From: Streptococcus tangpeifui
GTDB lineage: Bacteria; Bacillota; Bacilli; Lactobacillales; Streptococcaceae
DNA length: 64,000 nt
Reading direction: 5' to 3'
NCBI RefSeq assembly: GCF_011038795.1
Contig: NZ_JAAKDU010000001.1
Location: 186,001-250,000 of the forward strand
Part shown: piece after piece, positions 27,933-37,486 of the stretch
How positions within the stretch are numbered: position 1 is the stretch's first letter
Layout: the number at the start of each line of letters is the position of its first letter
The notes under the pieces: generated by a model
The model's input: only the letters and a program-made list of their open reading frames with translations
Told to the model about the DNA's origin: nothing
The model's database searches: none
Translations under genes and position numbers: made by a program

Positions 27933-29012
27933 ATGATATTTGAAAGTCAATATTTTAAACGTAGAACCGTGAATGTCCAAAAATTATTGGATTTTGGCTT
28001 TAAAAAAGAAGGAACTGACTATCGTTATAATCGTGCTATTATGTCTGGGGATTTTCAAGCTCAAATTCTAGTGACTGAGGAGGGTCAGGTGTCCGGTCGA
28101 CTCATGGATACCGACCTTGATGAAGAATACACGGCTATTCATGTCATCGGTCAAACCGGATCCTATCTAGGTCAGGTCAGGGAAGCCTATGGGGAGCTGC
28201 TTCAAGAGATTGCGGATGCCTGCTTTGAAGCCACACCTTTTGACCTACCTCAGACCAATCGTCTGGCCCAACATTTAAAAGATAAGTTCGGCGATGATTT
28301 TGATCATCCTTTTGCCAAGTATTCGCAATATGCTTCTTTTCGTCACCCGACTAACAATAAATGGTATGCTCTGGTCTTTCCTCTCAAATTAGACAAATTA
28401 GATAGTGAAACCAAGCCTCTAGTAGGATCAGATTTGGATCGGGAAGCTGAGGTTGTCAATATTAAAATTGATAAAAGACTCTTAGATGAGCTTTTGGAAA
28501 AGCCAGGCATCTATCCTAGTTATCACATGAACAAGCAGTCGTGGATTTCCCTGATTATGGACGATAGTCTACCAGATAAGGAACTTTTTGAGCTGGTGGA
28601 GGCCAGTCGTGCTTTGGTTGGTCCCAAGTCCTTTAAGGCCGAAGAAGGGCCGGACTACTGGCTGATTCCAGCTAATCCCAAATACTATGATATTGATGCC
28701 GAATTTGCCGTTTCAGATACCATTCATTGGACTCAGAAGGCCCAGATTAAAAAAGGGGACTGGGTTTTCATCTATATGACGAGTCCCATTCAGGCGGTTC
28801 GTTATGCTTGCCAAGTTTTAGCTAGCAATCTCCCCAATGAAGGCTATCGGGAAGGGTCAGATATCAAGGAGTTTATGACCATCAAGCGGGTCAAGACTTT
28901 TGCAGATCGAGAGTTTCCTCTGCCAGTCCTCAAGGAATCTGGAGTCAAGGCCGTTCGAGGGCCTAGACGGATGACCAAAAAATTGATTGATAAGATTAAA
29001 GTGAAACTCTAA
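27933..29012 (+). CDS. MmcQ/YjbR-family protein with EVE/PUA-like C-terminal domain
   Basis: 359 residues. Residues about 100-210 resemble the YjbR/MmcQ fold (YASFRHPTNNKWYALVF, then PGIYPSYHMNKQSWISLIMDD). The N-terminal 100 residues are a separate beta-rich unit (ARSG-less, MSGDFQAQILVTEEGQVSGRL). Residues about 240-350 look like an EVE/PUA-type module (DYWLIPANPKYYDI, then IKKGDWVFIYMTSP). EVE domains bind modified bases in some systems, but no such role can be claimed here. AGAGGAGA precedes ATG 27933. Known in streptococci as a conserved hypothetical beside rsmD. Confidence 0.8.
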   Translation: MIFESQYFKRRTVNVQKLLDFGFKKEGTDYRYNRAIMSGDFQAQILVTEEGQVSGRLMDTDLDEEYTAIHVIGQTGSYLGQVREAYGELLQEIADACFEATPFDLPQTNRLAQHLKDKFGDDFDHPFAKYSQYASFRHPTNNKWYALVFPLKLDKLDSETKPLVGSDLDREAEVVNIKIDKRLLDELLEKPGIYPSYHMNKQSWISLIMDDSLPDKELFELVEASRALVGPKSFKAEEGPDYWLIPANPKYYDIDAEFAVSDTIHWTQKAQIKKGDWVFIYMTSPIQAVRYACQVLASNLPNEGYREGSDIKEFMTIKRVKTFADREFPLPVLKESGVKAVRGPRRMTKKLIDKIKVKL

Positions 29013-29178
29013 GAGAGTTGGGGAAAAAGGAGACAGACAGAAGGCCTGTCAATCAGAAGTTCAAATAGTTAACAGATTATTGTGTTCGTGAGGGGAGAAA
29101 GAAGTGCTGCTCGCAATTCTTGTAGCCAGACTAAAAAAATTCGAGCTGGATTTTAATCCTTTATGGATTGTGAAATTT

Positions 29179-29187
29179 TGCTATAAT
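29179..29187 (+). promoter_or_regulatory. Extended -10 promoter of rsmD, start at the ATG
   Basis: TGC-TATAAT (TATAAT at 29182-29187). The expected start is 29194-29195, at the A of the rsmD ATG. No -35 is evident. Confidence 0.65.
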
Positions 29188-29194
29188 AGCTGTT

Positions 29195-29734
29195 ATGAGA
29201 ATTATTGCAGGAAATTTTGGCGGTCGTACGCTTAAAACCTTGGAAGGACAAACTACTCGGCCAACCTCAGATAAGGTCAGAGGAGCTATTTACAGTATGA
29301 TTGGTCCCTTCTTTGATGGGGGGCGTGTCTTGGATCTCTATGCTGGCAGTGGCGGTCTCTCCATTGAGGCTATTTCCCGAGGTATGGAGCAGGCCGTTTT
29401 AGTTGAACGGGATAGACGGGCCCAGGCTGTCATTGAGGCTAATATCAAGATGACTAACACCCAAGATCAGTTTCAGCTAATTAAGCGAGATGCTAAACAG
29501 GTCCTGCCAACCTTGAGGGGCCAGTTTGATTTGGTTTTGCTGGACCCCCCCTATGCTAAGGAAGAGATTGTTCAGACGATTCAACAGCTTCAAGACTATG
29601 ACTTGCTTGCACCAGCTGCTATGATTGTTTGTGAAACTGACAAGGCAGTTGTGCTGCCAGAAACTATCAATGATTTAAAAATTTGGAAACAAAAAATATA
29701 TGGAATTAGTAAGGTGACAATTTATGTCAAATAA
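29195..29734 (+). CDS. rsmD: 16S rRNA (guanine966-N2)-methyltransferase
   Basis: SAM-dependent methylase acting on 16S rRNA in assembling 30S subunits. Starts [18 protein letters not shown] loop [12 protein letters not shown] near residue 45; catalytic DPPY in [12 protein letters not shown]. 179 residues. ATG 29195 has no ribosome site and lies at the predicted transcript start. Overlaps coaD by 11 nt; rsmD-coaD-protease is a conserved order in streptococci. Confidence 0.95.
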   Translation: MRIIAGNFGGRTLKTLEGQTTRPTSDKVRGAIYSMIGPFFDGGRVLDLYAGSGGLSIEAISRGMEQAVLVERDRRAQAVIEANIKMTNTQDQFQLIKRDAKQVLPTLRGQFDLVLLDPPYAKEEIVQTIQQLQDYDLLAPAAMIVCETDKAVVLPETINDLKIWKQKIYGISKVTIYVK

Positions 29735-30215
29735 GATTGGCTTGTATGCAGGCTCTTTTGACCCTGTGACAAATGGTCATTTAGATCTTATCAAGCGGGC
29801 TAGCCAGCTCCTTGATCAGCTATATGTAGGCATATTTTATAATCAGGATAAGGCAGGCTTCTTGCCGTTAGCCAAGCGTCAGGCTTTGCTGGAAGAAGTG
29901 GTTAAAGACCTTCCTAATGTTTCTGTCCTGACTTCGCACGACCAACTGACTGTTGATGTAGCTGAATCACTTGGGGCAACGATTTTGGTAAGAGGGCTTC
30001 GCAATGGTCAGGATTTGACCTATGAAGCTAGTATGGACCATTTTAACCATGATTTGGATCCGAAGCTAGAAACCATCTATCTTTTAGCTCAGCCAGATTT
30101 ATCCTATGTTTCATCGTCAAGAATCCGTGAGTTGACGTATTTTGGCGCTGACATTCGGCCCTATGTTCCAGAAGTCGTGGCTTTAGAATTGGAGAAAAAA
30201 TATGATGGTAAATAA
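29724..30215 (+). CDS. coaD: Phosphopantetheine adenylyltransferase
   Basis: Fourth step of coenzyme A synthesis: ATP plus phosphopantetheine to dephospho-CoA. Nucleotidyl-transferase marks are [13 protein letters not shown] (T/HxGH) near residue 10 and SSSRIREL near 128. 163 residues, normal. Starts within rsmD; ends overlapping the start of sepM by 14 nt, so the three genes are tightly coupled. Confidence 0.97.
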   Translation: MSNKIGLYAGSFDPVTNGHLDLIKRASQLLDQLYVGIFYNQDKAGFLPLAKRQALLEEVVKDLPNVSVLTSHDQLTVDVAESLGATILVRGLRNGQDLTYEASMDHFNHDLDPKLETIYLLAQPDLSYVSSSRIRELTYFGADIRPYVPEVVALELEKKYDGK

Positions 30216-31287
30216 GGCAGCAAGTCAGGTCAGTCCCCAAAAAGGGAGTTTTGTTAAACGCTTTAAATGGTGGCTGATTGGCGGTTTTGCCCTCTTGGCT
30301 CTGGCCTTCTGTTTTATAGTTCCTCTCCCTTATTATGTTGAAGCTCCTGGTGGTGCCTTTGATATTAATCAGGTTATGACGGTTAATGGCAAGACTAATA
30401 AGGATAAAGGTTCTTACAATTTCGTAGCGGTCGAAGTTCGGCCGGGGACAGTTGTTAATCTCGCTTATTCTTGGTTCAATAAAGACACAACCGAGATTGT
30501 TTCCAAGGAAAAGATAACCGGCGGTGCTAGCACCAAAGACTATGAACTGATGAATCAGTACTATATGGAAAATTCCCAGAATACGGCTGTTTATCAGGCC
30601 CTCAAGCTGTCTGGTAAAAAGGTTAATTTAGACTATAAAGGTGTCTATGTCCTTAATATCGCTGACAATTCAACCTTTAAAGGCATTCTCGATATTGCTG
30701 ATACTGTGACAGGTATCAATGGCAAGAGCTTCAAATCTTCTAAGGAATTGGTCAAGTATGTCACTGGTCTTAAATTAGGGTCCAAAGTCACTGTCCAATA
30801 TACCAGTCAAGGTAAGAAGGAGTCGTCCAAGGGTAAAGTGGTCAAGCTAAAAAATGGTAAAAATGGTATCGGGATTACCCTGACCGATCATACCGAAGTT
30901 AGCTCGCCTGAAAAGGTTAAGTTCTCCACCCAAGGGGTCGGCGGACCTAGTGCGGGTCTTATGTTTACCTTGTCCATCTATGATCAACTCAATAAGGAAA
31001 ATCTGCTTAAAGGACGGATGGTTGCTGGAACAGGCACTATCGAGCCAGATGGTTCAGTCGGTGACATCGGCGGTGTTTCACAAAAGGTTGTTTCTGCTGA
31101 TAAATCGGGTGCTGAGATTTTCTTTGTTCCCGATAACCCTGTGACTAAGGCGGATAAGAAATACTATCCTCAGGGAAATAACTATCAAGAGGCCAAAATG
31201 ATGGCTAAGAAGATTGATAGCAAGATGAAAATTGTCCCTGTCAAGACAGCTCAGGAGGCTATCGACTATCTAGAAAAAACCAAATAA
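30202..31287 (+). CDS. sepM: Membrane-anchored PDZ/Lon-type serine protease, SepM-like
   Basis: 361 residues. One membrane anchor (about 23-43), an extracellular PDZ region (about 120-215) and a Lon-type catalytic domain with Ser250 in GGPSAGL and Lys295 in VSQKVV as the dyad. In S. mutans the protein in this position (after coaD) is SepM, which trims the competence peptide CSP from 21 to 18 residues outside the cell. Whether this species has a CSP to process is not shown in the window. ATG 30202 (a second ATG follows at once) overlaps coaD; the coaD end supplies GGAGAAAAA as ribosome site. Confidence 0.9.
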   Translation: MMVNKAASQVSPQKGSFVKRFKWWLIGGFALLALAFCFIVPLPYYVEAPGGAFDINQVMTVNGKTNKDKGSYNFVAVEVRPGTVVNLAYSWFNKDTTEIVSKEKITGGASTKDYELMNQYYMENSQNTAVYQALKLSGKKVNLDYKGVYVLNIADNSTFKGILDIADTVTGINGKSFKSSKELVKYVTGLKLGSKVTVQYTSQGKKESSKGKVVKLKNGKNGIGITLTDHTEVSSPEKVKFSTQGVGGPSAGLMFTLSIYDQLNKENLLKGRMVAGTGTIEPDGSVGDIGGVSQKVVSADKSGAEIFFVPDNPVTKADKKYYPQGNNYQEAKMMAKKIDSKMKIVPVKTAQEAIDYLEKTK

Positions 31288-31291
31288 AAGT

Positions 31292-31324
31292 GAGCAACTG
31301 TCCGGGAAGGAGCAGTTGCTTTTG
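31292..31324 (+). terminator. Terminator after sepM
   Basis: AGCAACTG (31292-31299) pairs with CAGTTGCT (31312-31319), then TTTTG. Confidence 0.75.
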
Positions 31325-31366
31325 CTGTCAGCAGAGCTCAGGAGGTCTAGTAATCAGCATTTCAGT

Positions 31367-31395
31367 ATTACAAAATGTCCAAAATAGTGTATAAT
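31367..31395 (+). promoter_or_regulatory. Promoter of yutD-rlmN-vanZ
   Basis: ATTACA (31367-31372, weak), 17 bases, TATAAT (31390-31395). Leader about 45 nt. Confidence 0.55.
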
Positions 31396-31444
31396 ATAAA
31401 GGTTCTAAGCTATTTAAAATCATAATAAAAAAGAAAGGAGCCCC

Positions 31445-32008
31445 ATGCGAAAAGATATTACCCCTGATATGCTTAATTATAATAAGTTCCCAGGGCCCGA
31501 GTTTGTCTATTTTGATAATCAGGTTCGTTCGGAAGGTATCGAGTTAGAGCTGGTTGATAATTATAAAGACGGCTTTAAACTGGAAAATTTTCAGCAGCGT
31601 TTTTCACGTATTTTACTTAAATATGATTATATCCTTGGGGATTGGTCCAGTGATGAGCTCCGTTTGCGGGGGTTCTATAAAGATGAGCGAGTCGTAAAAA
31701 CAGACAGCAAAATCAGTCGTTTGGATGACTACCTTAAGGAATATTGTAATTTTGGTTGTGCCTATTTTCTCTTAGAAAATCCAGAGCCAAGGGAACCTAA
31801 ACAAGAAGAAGAGAACTGGCCTCGCCGCAAACGGGATAACCGCAAACGTCGCTCTCGTCAGAAGTTCAAGCAGGATTTTAAGAGGCATGAGCAAGATAAT
31901 TCCTATAAGCAATTCAATCAAAGGCGTCATAAGTCGGGGCCAGATAGCAGAAGGCGTGACGATAAGAATCAGAACCAACATTTCACCATAAGAAAGAAGG
32001 GCAACTAA
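31445..32008 (+). CDS. yutD: YutD-family protein (DUF1027)
   Basis: 187 residues. The N-terminal 115 residues are the YutD domain ([19 protein letters not shown], then [19 protein letters not shown]). The tail is a long, very basic Arg/Lys/Gln/Asp stretch, probably disordered and nucleic-acid-binding in character. Function unknown; the family is always near rlmN in Firmicutes. AAAGGAG precedes ATG 31445. One base separates its stop from the rlmN ATG. Confidence 0.9.
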   Translation: MRKDITPDMLNYNKFPGPEFVYFDNQVRSEGIELELVDNYKDGFKLENFQQRFSRILLKYDYILGDWSSDELRLRGFYKDERVVKTDSKISRLDDYLKEYCNFGCAYFLLENPEPREPKQEEENWPRRKRDNRKRRSRQKFKQDFKRHEQDNSYKQFNQRRHKSGPDSRRRDDKNQNQHFTIRKKGN

Positions 32009-32009
32009 G

Positions 32010-33125
32010 ATGGCAGCTACTAGCAAGAAGGATCAAGAAAATACAGAAATGAAACCATCAATCTATAGTTTGACGCGAGACCAATTGATTGACTGGGCTA
32101 TGGCACATGGTGAGAAGAAATTTCGGGCGACACAAATTTGGGATTGGCTTTATAAAAAGCGGGTGCAGTCCTTTGAGGAAATGACCAATATTTCTAAAGA
32201 CTTTATTGCTGTTCTCAAGGAAAATTTTGACTTCAATCCCCTTAAGCAACGCATTGTTCAAGAGTCTGCCGATGGTACTATTAAATATCTTTTTGAGTTG
32301 CCAGATGGCATGCTGATTGAAACGGTGCTTATGCGGCAGCACTATGGCCTGTCTGTCTGTGTAACAACTCAGGTTGGCTGTAATATTGGCTGTACCTTCT
32401 GTGCCAGCGGTCTGATTAAGAAGCAGCGGGACCTCAACAATGGAGAAATTACAGCTCAAATTATGCTGGTGCAAAAATATCTGGACGACCAAGGTAAAGG
32501 CGAAAGGGTCAGCCACGTAGTGGTTATGGGAATTGGCGAACCTTTTGACAACTATGACAATGTTATCCGCTTCCTAAGAACCATCAATGATGATAATGGC
32601 TTAGCTATTGGGGCTCGCCATATCACCGTTTCCACCTCTGGTTTGGCTCATAAAATCCGTGACTTTGCCAATGAAGGGATTCAGGTCAATCTGGCCGTTT
32701 CTCTCCATGCTCCTAATAATGAGCTGCGCTCGAGTATCATGCGAATCAATCGTTCTTTCCCACTGGAAAAACTTTTTGATGCCATTGAGTACTATATCGA
32801 GACAACTAACCGTCGGGTAACCTTTGAATACATTATGCTTAATGAGGTTAATGACAGTCCTGAAAATGCTCAGGAGCTAGCGGATTTGACTAAGTCTATC
32901 CGCAAGCTTTCTTATATCAACTTGATTCCTTACAATCCTGTATCCGAACACGATCAGTACAGCCGTTCAACAAAGGAGCGTGTAGATGCTTTCTATGATG
33001 TCCTCAAGAAAAATGGTGTTAACTGTGTTGTTCGTCAGGAACACGGAACGGACATTGATGCAGCCTGCGGTCAGCTGCGGTCTAACACCATGAAGCGGGA
33101 TCGGCAAAAAGCGATGGCAAGGTAG
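32010..33125 (+). CDS. rlmN: Dual-specificity 23S rRNA/tRNA adenine-C2 methyltransferase
   Basis: Radical-SAM enzyme that methylates A2503 of 23S rRNA and A37 of some tRNAs. Cluster motif [11 protein letters not shown] (CxxxCxxC) near residue 123; the second catalytic Cys is in [19 protein letters not shown]. 371 residues from ATG 32010, which has AGAAGGG 9 nt upstream. ATG 32049 would give 358 residues starting [12 protein letters not shown], nearer to many homologues, but its ribosome site is poorly spaced. Middle gene of yutD-rlmN-vanZ. Confidence 0.94.
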   Translation: MAATSKKDQENTEMKPSIYSLTRDQLIDWAMAHGEKKFRATQIWDWLYKKRVQSFEEMTNISKDFIAVLKENFDFNPLKQRIVQESADGTIKYLFELPDGMLIETVLMRQHYGLSVCVTTQVGCNIGCTFCASGLIKKQRDLNNGEITAQIMLVQKYLDDQGKGERVSHVVVMGIGEPFDNYDNVIRFLRTINDDNGLAIGARHITVSTSGLAHKIRDFANEGIQVNLAVSLHAPNNELRSSIMRINRSFPLEKLFDAIEYYIETTNRRVTFEYIMLNEVNDSPENAQELADLTKSIRKLSYINLIPYNPVSEHDQYSRSTKERVDAFYDVLKKNGVNCVVRQEHGTDIDAACGQLRSNTMKRDRQKAMAR

Positions 33126-33131
33126 CTAAAG

Positions 33132-33662
33132 ATGGCTAAATTTATCAGGAGATTCTTTGACGAAGAGGCAGAATTGACACATTTAGGATGTAAGTTAGTT
33201 TGGTTTCTGCTGGAAGGGTATTTTCTCTGCCTGCTCTATCTTTGTTTTTGTCCTCAACCAATTAGTTTAAAAGGTGTTGATACGCCCAATATCCATTATT
33301 GGGGACGGGTGCCCTACCTATTAGTGCCCTTCAATTCCTTTGTTTCTATCGGCAAGCTAGATACCTTTAAAGAACTTTTCTGGGTTATCGGGCAGAACTT
33401 TTCCAATCTGCTCCTATTAACACCCTTGGTTTTGGGACTTTTGGCCTTGCGTCCGGATTGGCGGCCTTGGCCCAAAGTCTTGTTAATGAGCTTTGGCATG
33501 AGCCTGAGCATTGAAACAACCCAAGTTATTATTGACTGGCTTTTCAATGCCAATCGGGTCTTTGAAATTGATGACCTCATTTTTAATAGTCTGGGCGGAT
33601 TGTTTGCCCTCTGGCTGGTGTCTGTGGTAAAATTCTTTATAAAGAAAGTCAGAAATAAATAG
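33132..33662 (+). CDS. VanZ-family membrane protein
   Basis: 176 residues with four membrane segments (about 18-40, 87-107, 114-133, 151-170). VanZ marks: VPFNSF near 66, then the conserved S-x2-IE-x-TQ (SIETTQVII) and R-x2-EIDDLIFNSLGG. VanZ confers low-level teicoplanin resistance in enterococci; chromosomal homologues such as this are of unknown role. Lies 6 nt after rlmN and is followed by a hairpin. Confidence 0.93.
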   Translation: MAKFIRRFFDEEAELTHLGCKLVWFLLEGYFLCLLYLCFCPQPISLKGVDTPNIHYWGRVPYLLVPFNSFVSIGKLDTFKELFWVIGQNFSNLLLLTPLVLGLLALRPDWRPWPKVLLMSFGMSLSIETTQVIIDWLFNANRVFEIDDLIFNSLGGLFALWLVSVVKFFIKKVRNK

Positions 33663-33688
33663 CCCAATGTTAGGGTTCAATAAGTATA

Positions 33689-33721
33689 AAAAAGGTTGGG
33701 AAATCTTCCCAGCCTCTTGTT
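33689..33721 (+). terminator. Terminator after the VanZ gene
   Basis: GGTTGGGAA (33694-33702) pairs with TTCCCAGCC (33706-33714), then TCTTGTT; moderate T tail. Confidence 0.6.
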
Positions 33722-33832
33722 GTGGTTGAAATTTTTGCAGATGCAGACTGGATGCGTTGTTTCTCTGCTCGGACATTGGTTTTTCAATCGTTCAGTCTCT
33801 ATTACAGTAATCCATTTTTTGAAGGAAATAGC

Positions 33833-35602
33833 ATGATTATAAAAAAACTCTGGTGGTTTTTCCAGCAGGAAAAGAGCCGCTATTTAATTGGGATTTTCTC
33901 CCTCAGTTTGGTCAGTGTCCTCAATCTGATTCCCCCAAAGGTCATGGGGCAGGTTATCGATTCCATTGATGCTAAAAATCTGACCCTCGGCTCACTTTTG
34001 ACCAAGCTGGTCATTCTTCTTGCGGCTGCATTGGGCATGTATCTCTTGCGGCTGATTTGGCGGTTCTATTTACTTGGGACTTCTTATCGGCTTGGGAAAA
34101 TTCTCCGCAGCCGCCTCTTTGAGCATTTCACTCAAATGTCTCCTTCTTTCTTTCAGAAGTATCGGACTGGGGATTTGATGGCCCATGCTACTAATGACAT
34201 CAATTCCTTGACCATGTTGGCTGGAGCAGGGGTCATGTCGGCAGTAGATGCATCAATTACGGCCTTAGTGACCCTCTTTACCATGTTCTTTACGATTTCT
34301 TGGCAGATGACCCTGATTGCTATCCTCCCTCTGCCCTTGATGTCTTTGGCTACAGGCCGTTTGGGTCGCAAGAACCACGAATCTTTCAAGGCTTCTCAGG
34401 CTGCTTTTTCGGATCTCAACAACAAGGTGCAAGAGAGTGTTTCGGGTATCAAGGTAACTAAGTCCTTTGGTTATCAAAACCAAGAATCGGCCTCATTTGC
34501 TGAGACTAACCAGCAGACCTTTCAAAAGAACCTAGTCAGCATGCGGTACAATAGTATGTTTACTCCCGTCACTATGTTTTTTGTCGGGATGTCTTATGTT
34601 TTGACCCTCTTGGTTGGTTCCTACCTGATTACAGCAGAGACGGTCACGGTTGGTAGTCTGGTTACCTTTATCACTTATCTGGACATGTTGGTTTGGCCAC
34701 TTCAGGCCATTGGTTTCCTCTTTAATATCAGTCAGCGAGGAAATGTTTCCTATGACCGGATTTCTAAGCTCTTGGCGGAAGAGAGCGATGTTCAGGAAGC
34801 AGACCAACCGCTTGCAACTATTGAAAATGGCCCGATTACTTATGCGATTAATAGCTTTAGCTATGATGATGATGCAACCCTGAAAGATATCCATTTCGAA
34901 TTGGAAAAGGGTCAGACTCTAGGCCTGGTCGGCCAAACAGGTTCCGGTAAAACCACTCTCTTGAAATTGCTCTTGCGAGAATACGATGTTACAGATGGCT
35001 TTATCAGCCTTAATGGTCATAATATCAAGAATTATCGACTCTCAGACCTCCGCAGTCTAATTGGTTACGTTCCTCAGGATCAATTTCTTTTTGCTCTGTC
35101 CATCTTGGAAAATATTCGTTTTTCTAATCCAGATTTGACTTTAGACCAGATCAAGGAAGCCGCTAAATTGGCTCAGGTCTATGATGATATTACAGCCATG
35201 CCAGATGGTTTTGACACCTTAATTGGTGAAAAGGGAGTTTCTCTTTCTGGCGGTCAAAAACAGCGGATTGCCATGGCTCGGGCTATGATCATGGATCCTG
35301 AAATTTTGATTCTGGATGACTCCCTATCAGCTGTTGATGCTAGGACGGAGAATGCTATCATTGATCACCTTAAGGAAACTCGTCAGGGCAAGACTACCAT
35401 GATTACGGCTCATCGCCTCAGTGCAGTGGTACACAGTGATTTGATTTTGGTTCTGCAGGATGGTCAGATCATTGAACGGGGGCGTCATGAAGATTTGCTG
35501 GCTCAAGACGGCTGGTATGCAAGAACTTACGCTTCACAACAATTAGAAATGGAAGGAGGAGAGTATGGAAGTGAAACCAATGAGTCAGTGGCAGACTTTT
35601 AA
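33833..35602 (+). CDS. Heterodimeric ABC exporter, subunit 1 (degenerate Walker B)
   Basis: 589 residues: six membrane segments (about 1-310), then a nucleotide-binding domain. Walker A is GQTGSGKTT near 366, signature LSGGQKQR is canonical, but Walker B ends ILILDDSLSAVD: Asp replaces the catalytic Glu. With the partner at 35565 this gives one active and one degenerate ATP site, as in LmrCD, BmrCD and PatAB-type multidrug exporters. ATG 33833 has GAAGGAAA upstream; the frame is open from 33722 but begins right after a hairpin. Drug specificity cannot be read from sequence. Confidence 0.93.
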   Translation: MIIKKLWWFFQQEKSRYLIGIFSLSLVSVLNLIPPKVMGQVIDSIDAKNLTLGSLLTKLVILLAAALGMYLLRLIWRFYLLGTSYRLGKILRSRLFEHFTQMSPSFFQKYRTGDLMAHATNDINSLTMLAGAGVMSAVDASITALVTLFTMFFTISWQMTLIAILPLPLMSLATGRLGRKNHESFKASQAAFSDLNNKVQESVSGIKVTKSFGYQNQESASFAETNQQTFQKNLVSMRYNSMFTPVTMFFVGMSYVLTLLVGSYLITAETVTVGSLVTFITYLDMLVWPLQAIGFLFNISQRGNVSYDRISKLLAEESDVQEADQPLATIENGPITYAINSFSYDDDATLKDIHFELEKGQTLGLVGQTGSGKTTLLKLLLREYDVTDGFISLNGHNIKNYRLSDLRSLIGYVPQDQFLFALSILENIRFSNPDLTLDQIKEAAKLAQVYDDITAMPDGFDTLIGEKGVSLSGGQKQRIAMARAMIMDPEILILDDSLSAVDARTENAIIDHLKETRQGKTTMITAHRLSAVVHSDLILVLQDGQIIERGRHEDLLAQDGWYARTYASQQLEMEGGEYGSETNESVADF

Positions 35603-37310
35603 ACGCCTGATGGCCTACCTAAAAAACTACAAATGGTTGACCAGCTTAGCTCTTATCTTTCTTCTCCTGACAACGGTCGTTCAAACTCTCATTCCTTTAG
35701 TGGCCCGTTATTTTATTGATCACTATATCCAAAATGTTAGTCAGACGGCGCTAGTCATTCTAGTTGGTTACTTTTTGCTCTATGTATGGCAAATGATTTT
35801 CTCTTATGTGGGGAATTACCTTTTTGCTAAGGTAGCCTATTCTATTGTTCGGGATATTCGTCAAGATGCCTTTGACAATATCCAGCGCCTGGGGATGGTT
35901 TATTTTGACCAGACCCCTGCAGGTTCTATTGTCTCTCGGCTGACGAATGATACCGAGGCCATTAGTCAGATGTTCACTGGGATTCTGTCCAGCTTTATAT
36001 CAGCCATCTTTATCTTTACAACCACCCTTTATACCATGATTGTTCTGGATATTCGTCTGACTATTTTAGTTGCTTTCTTTCTACCCTTCATCTTTATTTT
36101 GGTTGATCTTTATCGTAAAAAATCAACCAGCGTGATTGAGGCCACACGGGCCCGACTCAGTGATATCAATACTAAACTATCTGAATCCATTGAAGGAATC
36201 CGGGTTATCCAGGCTTTTCGGCAAGAAGAACGACTTAAGGGTGAATTTGAAGCAATCAATTCCAGTCACTTAGCCTTTGCCAATCGCTCGGTTCTGCTGG
36301 ATTCTATCTTCCTAAGGCCGGCTATGTCCTTGCTCAAATTGCTGGGTTATGCGGTCCTTATGGCCTATTTTGGACTAACTTGGCAAAGCATCGGCATCAC
36401 AGCTGGACTTATGTATGCCTTTATCCAGTATATAAATCGTCTCTTTGATCCTCTGATTTCAGTTACTCAGAACTTCTCGACTCTGCAGACCTCTATGGTT
36501 TCAGCTGGTCGGGTCTTTACCTTGATTGACCGTGATACTTATGAGCCTAAACAAGCTAACCGAGATTTGCAGGTGACTCAAGGGAATATCGAATTTAAAC
36601 ATGTTAGCTTTTCCTATGATGGCAAGCGGCAGATTCTCGATGATATCAGCTTTAACGTCAAGAAAGGCGAAACGATTGCCTTTGTCGGGCCAACTGGTTC
36701 AGGAAAATCTTCTATCATTAATGTTTTCATGCGCTTCTACGAATTTGAATCAGGACAGGTTCTTTTAGACGGTCATGATATCAGAGACTATTCACAAGAG
36801 GAGCTTAGACAGTCTGTCGGCTTAGTCCTACAGGATCCCTTCCTCTATCATGGAACCATTAAATCCAATATTCGGATGTATCAGAATATTTCTGACCAAG
36901 AAGTTAAGTCGGCGGCAGAATTTGTCGATGCTGACGACTTTATTGAAAAGCTACCTCAGGGCTATGATGAACCCGTAACCGAAAGGGGTTCAACCTATTC
37001 AACAGGGCAGCGTCAGCTCCTAGCCTTTGCTAGAACAGTTGCTAGCCAGCCTAAGGTTTTGATTTTGGATGAAGCAACAGCTAATATTGACTCGGAGACC
37101 GAGGATGTTATCCAAAATTCCCTCAGGAAGATGCGACAAGGGCGGACGACCATCGCCATCGCCCATCGTCTTTCTACCATCCAAGATGCCAACTGTATCT
37201 ATGTCTTGGATAAAGGTCGGATTATTGAAAGCGGTAATCATGAAGAGCTTCTAGCCAAACGAGGAACCTACCACCGTATGTATCAGTTACAAGCAGGTAT
37301 GATGGACTAG
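35565..37310 (+). CDS. Heterodimeric ABC exporter, subunit 2 (degenerate signature)
   Basis: 581 residues with six membrane segments and a nucleotide-binding domain. Walker A GPTGSGKSS, Walker B VLILDEATANID with the catalytic Glu, but the signature is YSTGQRQ instead of LSGGQ. This complements subunit 1: the LSGGQ of one and Glu of the other form the single active site. Starts within subunit 1 (38-nt overlap) behind AAGGAGGAGAGT, so the two are made together. Ends in a terminator at 37319. Confidence 0.93.
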   Translation: MEVKPMSQWQTFKRLMAYLKNYKWLTSLALIFLLLTTVVQTLIPLVARYFIDHYIQNVSQTALVILVGYFLLYVWQMIFSYVGNYLFAKVAYSIVRDIRQDAFDNIQRLGMVYFDQTPAGSIVSRLTNDTEAISQMFTGILSSFISAIFIFTTTLYTMIVLDIRLTILVAFFLPFIFILVDLYRKKSTSVIEATRARLSDINTKLSESIEGIRVIQAFRQEERLKGEFEAINSSHLAFANRSVLLDSIFLRPAMSLLKLLGYAVLMAYFGLTWQSIGITAGLMYAFIQYINRLFDPLISVTQNFSTLQTSMVSAGRVFTLIDRDTYEPKQANRDLQVTQGNIEFKHVSFSYDGKRQILDDISFNVKKGETIAFVGPTGSGKSSIINVFMRFYEFESGQVLLDGHDIRDYSQEELRQSVGLVLQDPFLYHGTIKSNIRMYQNISDQEVKSAAEFVDADDFIEKLPQGYDEPVTERGSTYSTGQRQLLAFARTVASQPKVLILDEATANIDSETEDVIQNSLRKMRQGRTTIAIAHRLSTIQDANCIYVLDKGRIIESGNHEELLAKRGTYHRMYQLQAGMMD

Positions 37311-37318
37311 ATCGATAT

Positions 37319-37363
37319 AACAGTAAGAAAGTCGAGCAATCAAACTCGGCTTTTACTGTTTTT
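37319..37363 (+). terminator. Terminator after the ABC exporter
   Basis: AACAGTAA-g-AAAG-t-CGAG (37319 on) pairs with CTCGGCTTTTACTGTT, then TTT. Long imperfect stem. Confidence 0.8.
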
Positions 37364-37427
37364 AATCGTTAACTCAACCTTGAACTTTAATAGTAGTAGG
37401 AGAAGAAGCTTATTCTGAAGTGGACAG

Positions 37428-37467
37428 AAAAAAACGTTCCTCGCTGTTTTTACGAAGAACGTTTTTT
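37428..37467 (-). terminator. Terminator of the LPXTG gene (usable in both directions)
   Basis: AAAAAAACGTTC (37428-37439) and GAACGTTTTTT (37457-37467) form a strong A/T-tailed stem just past the minus-strand stop. Confidence 0.8.
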
Positions 37468-37486
37468 AGAGTAGTCTTAATTTATC

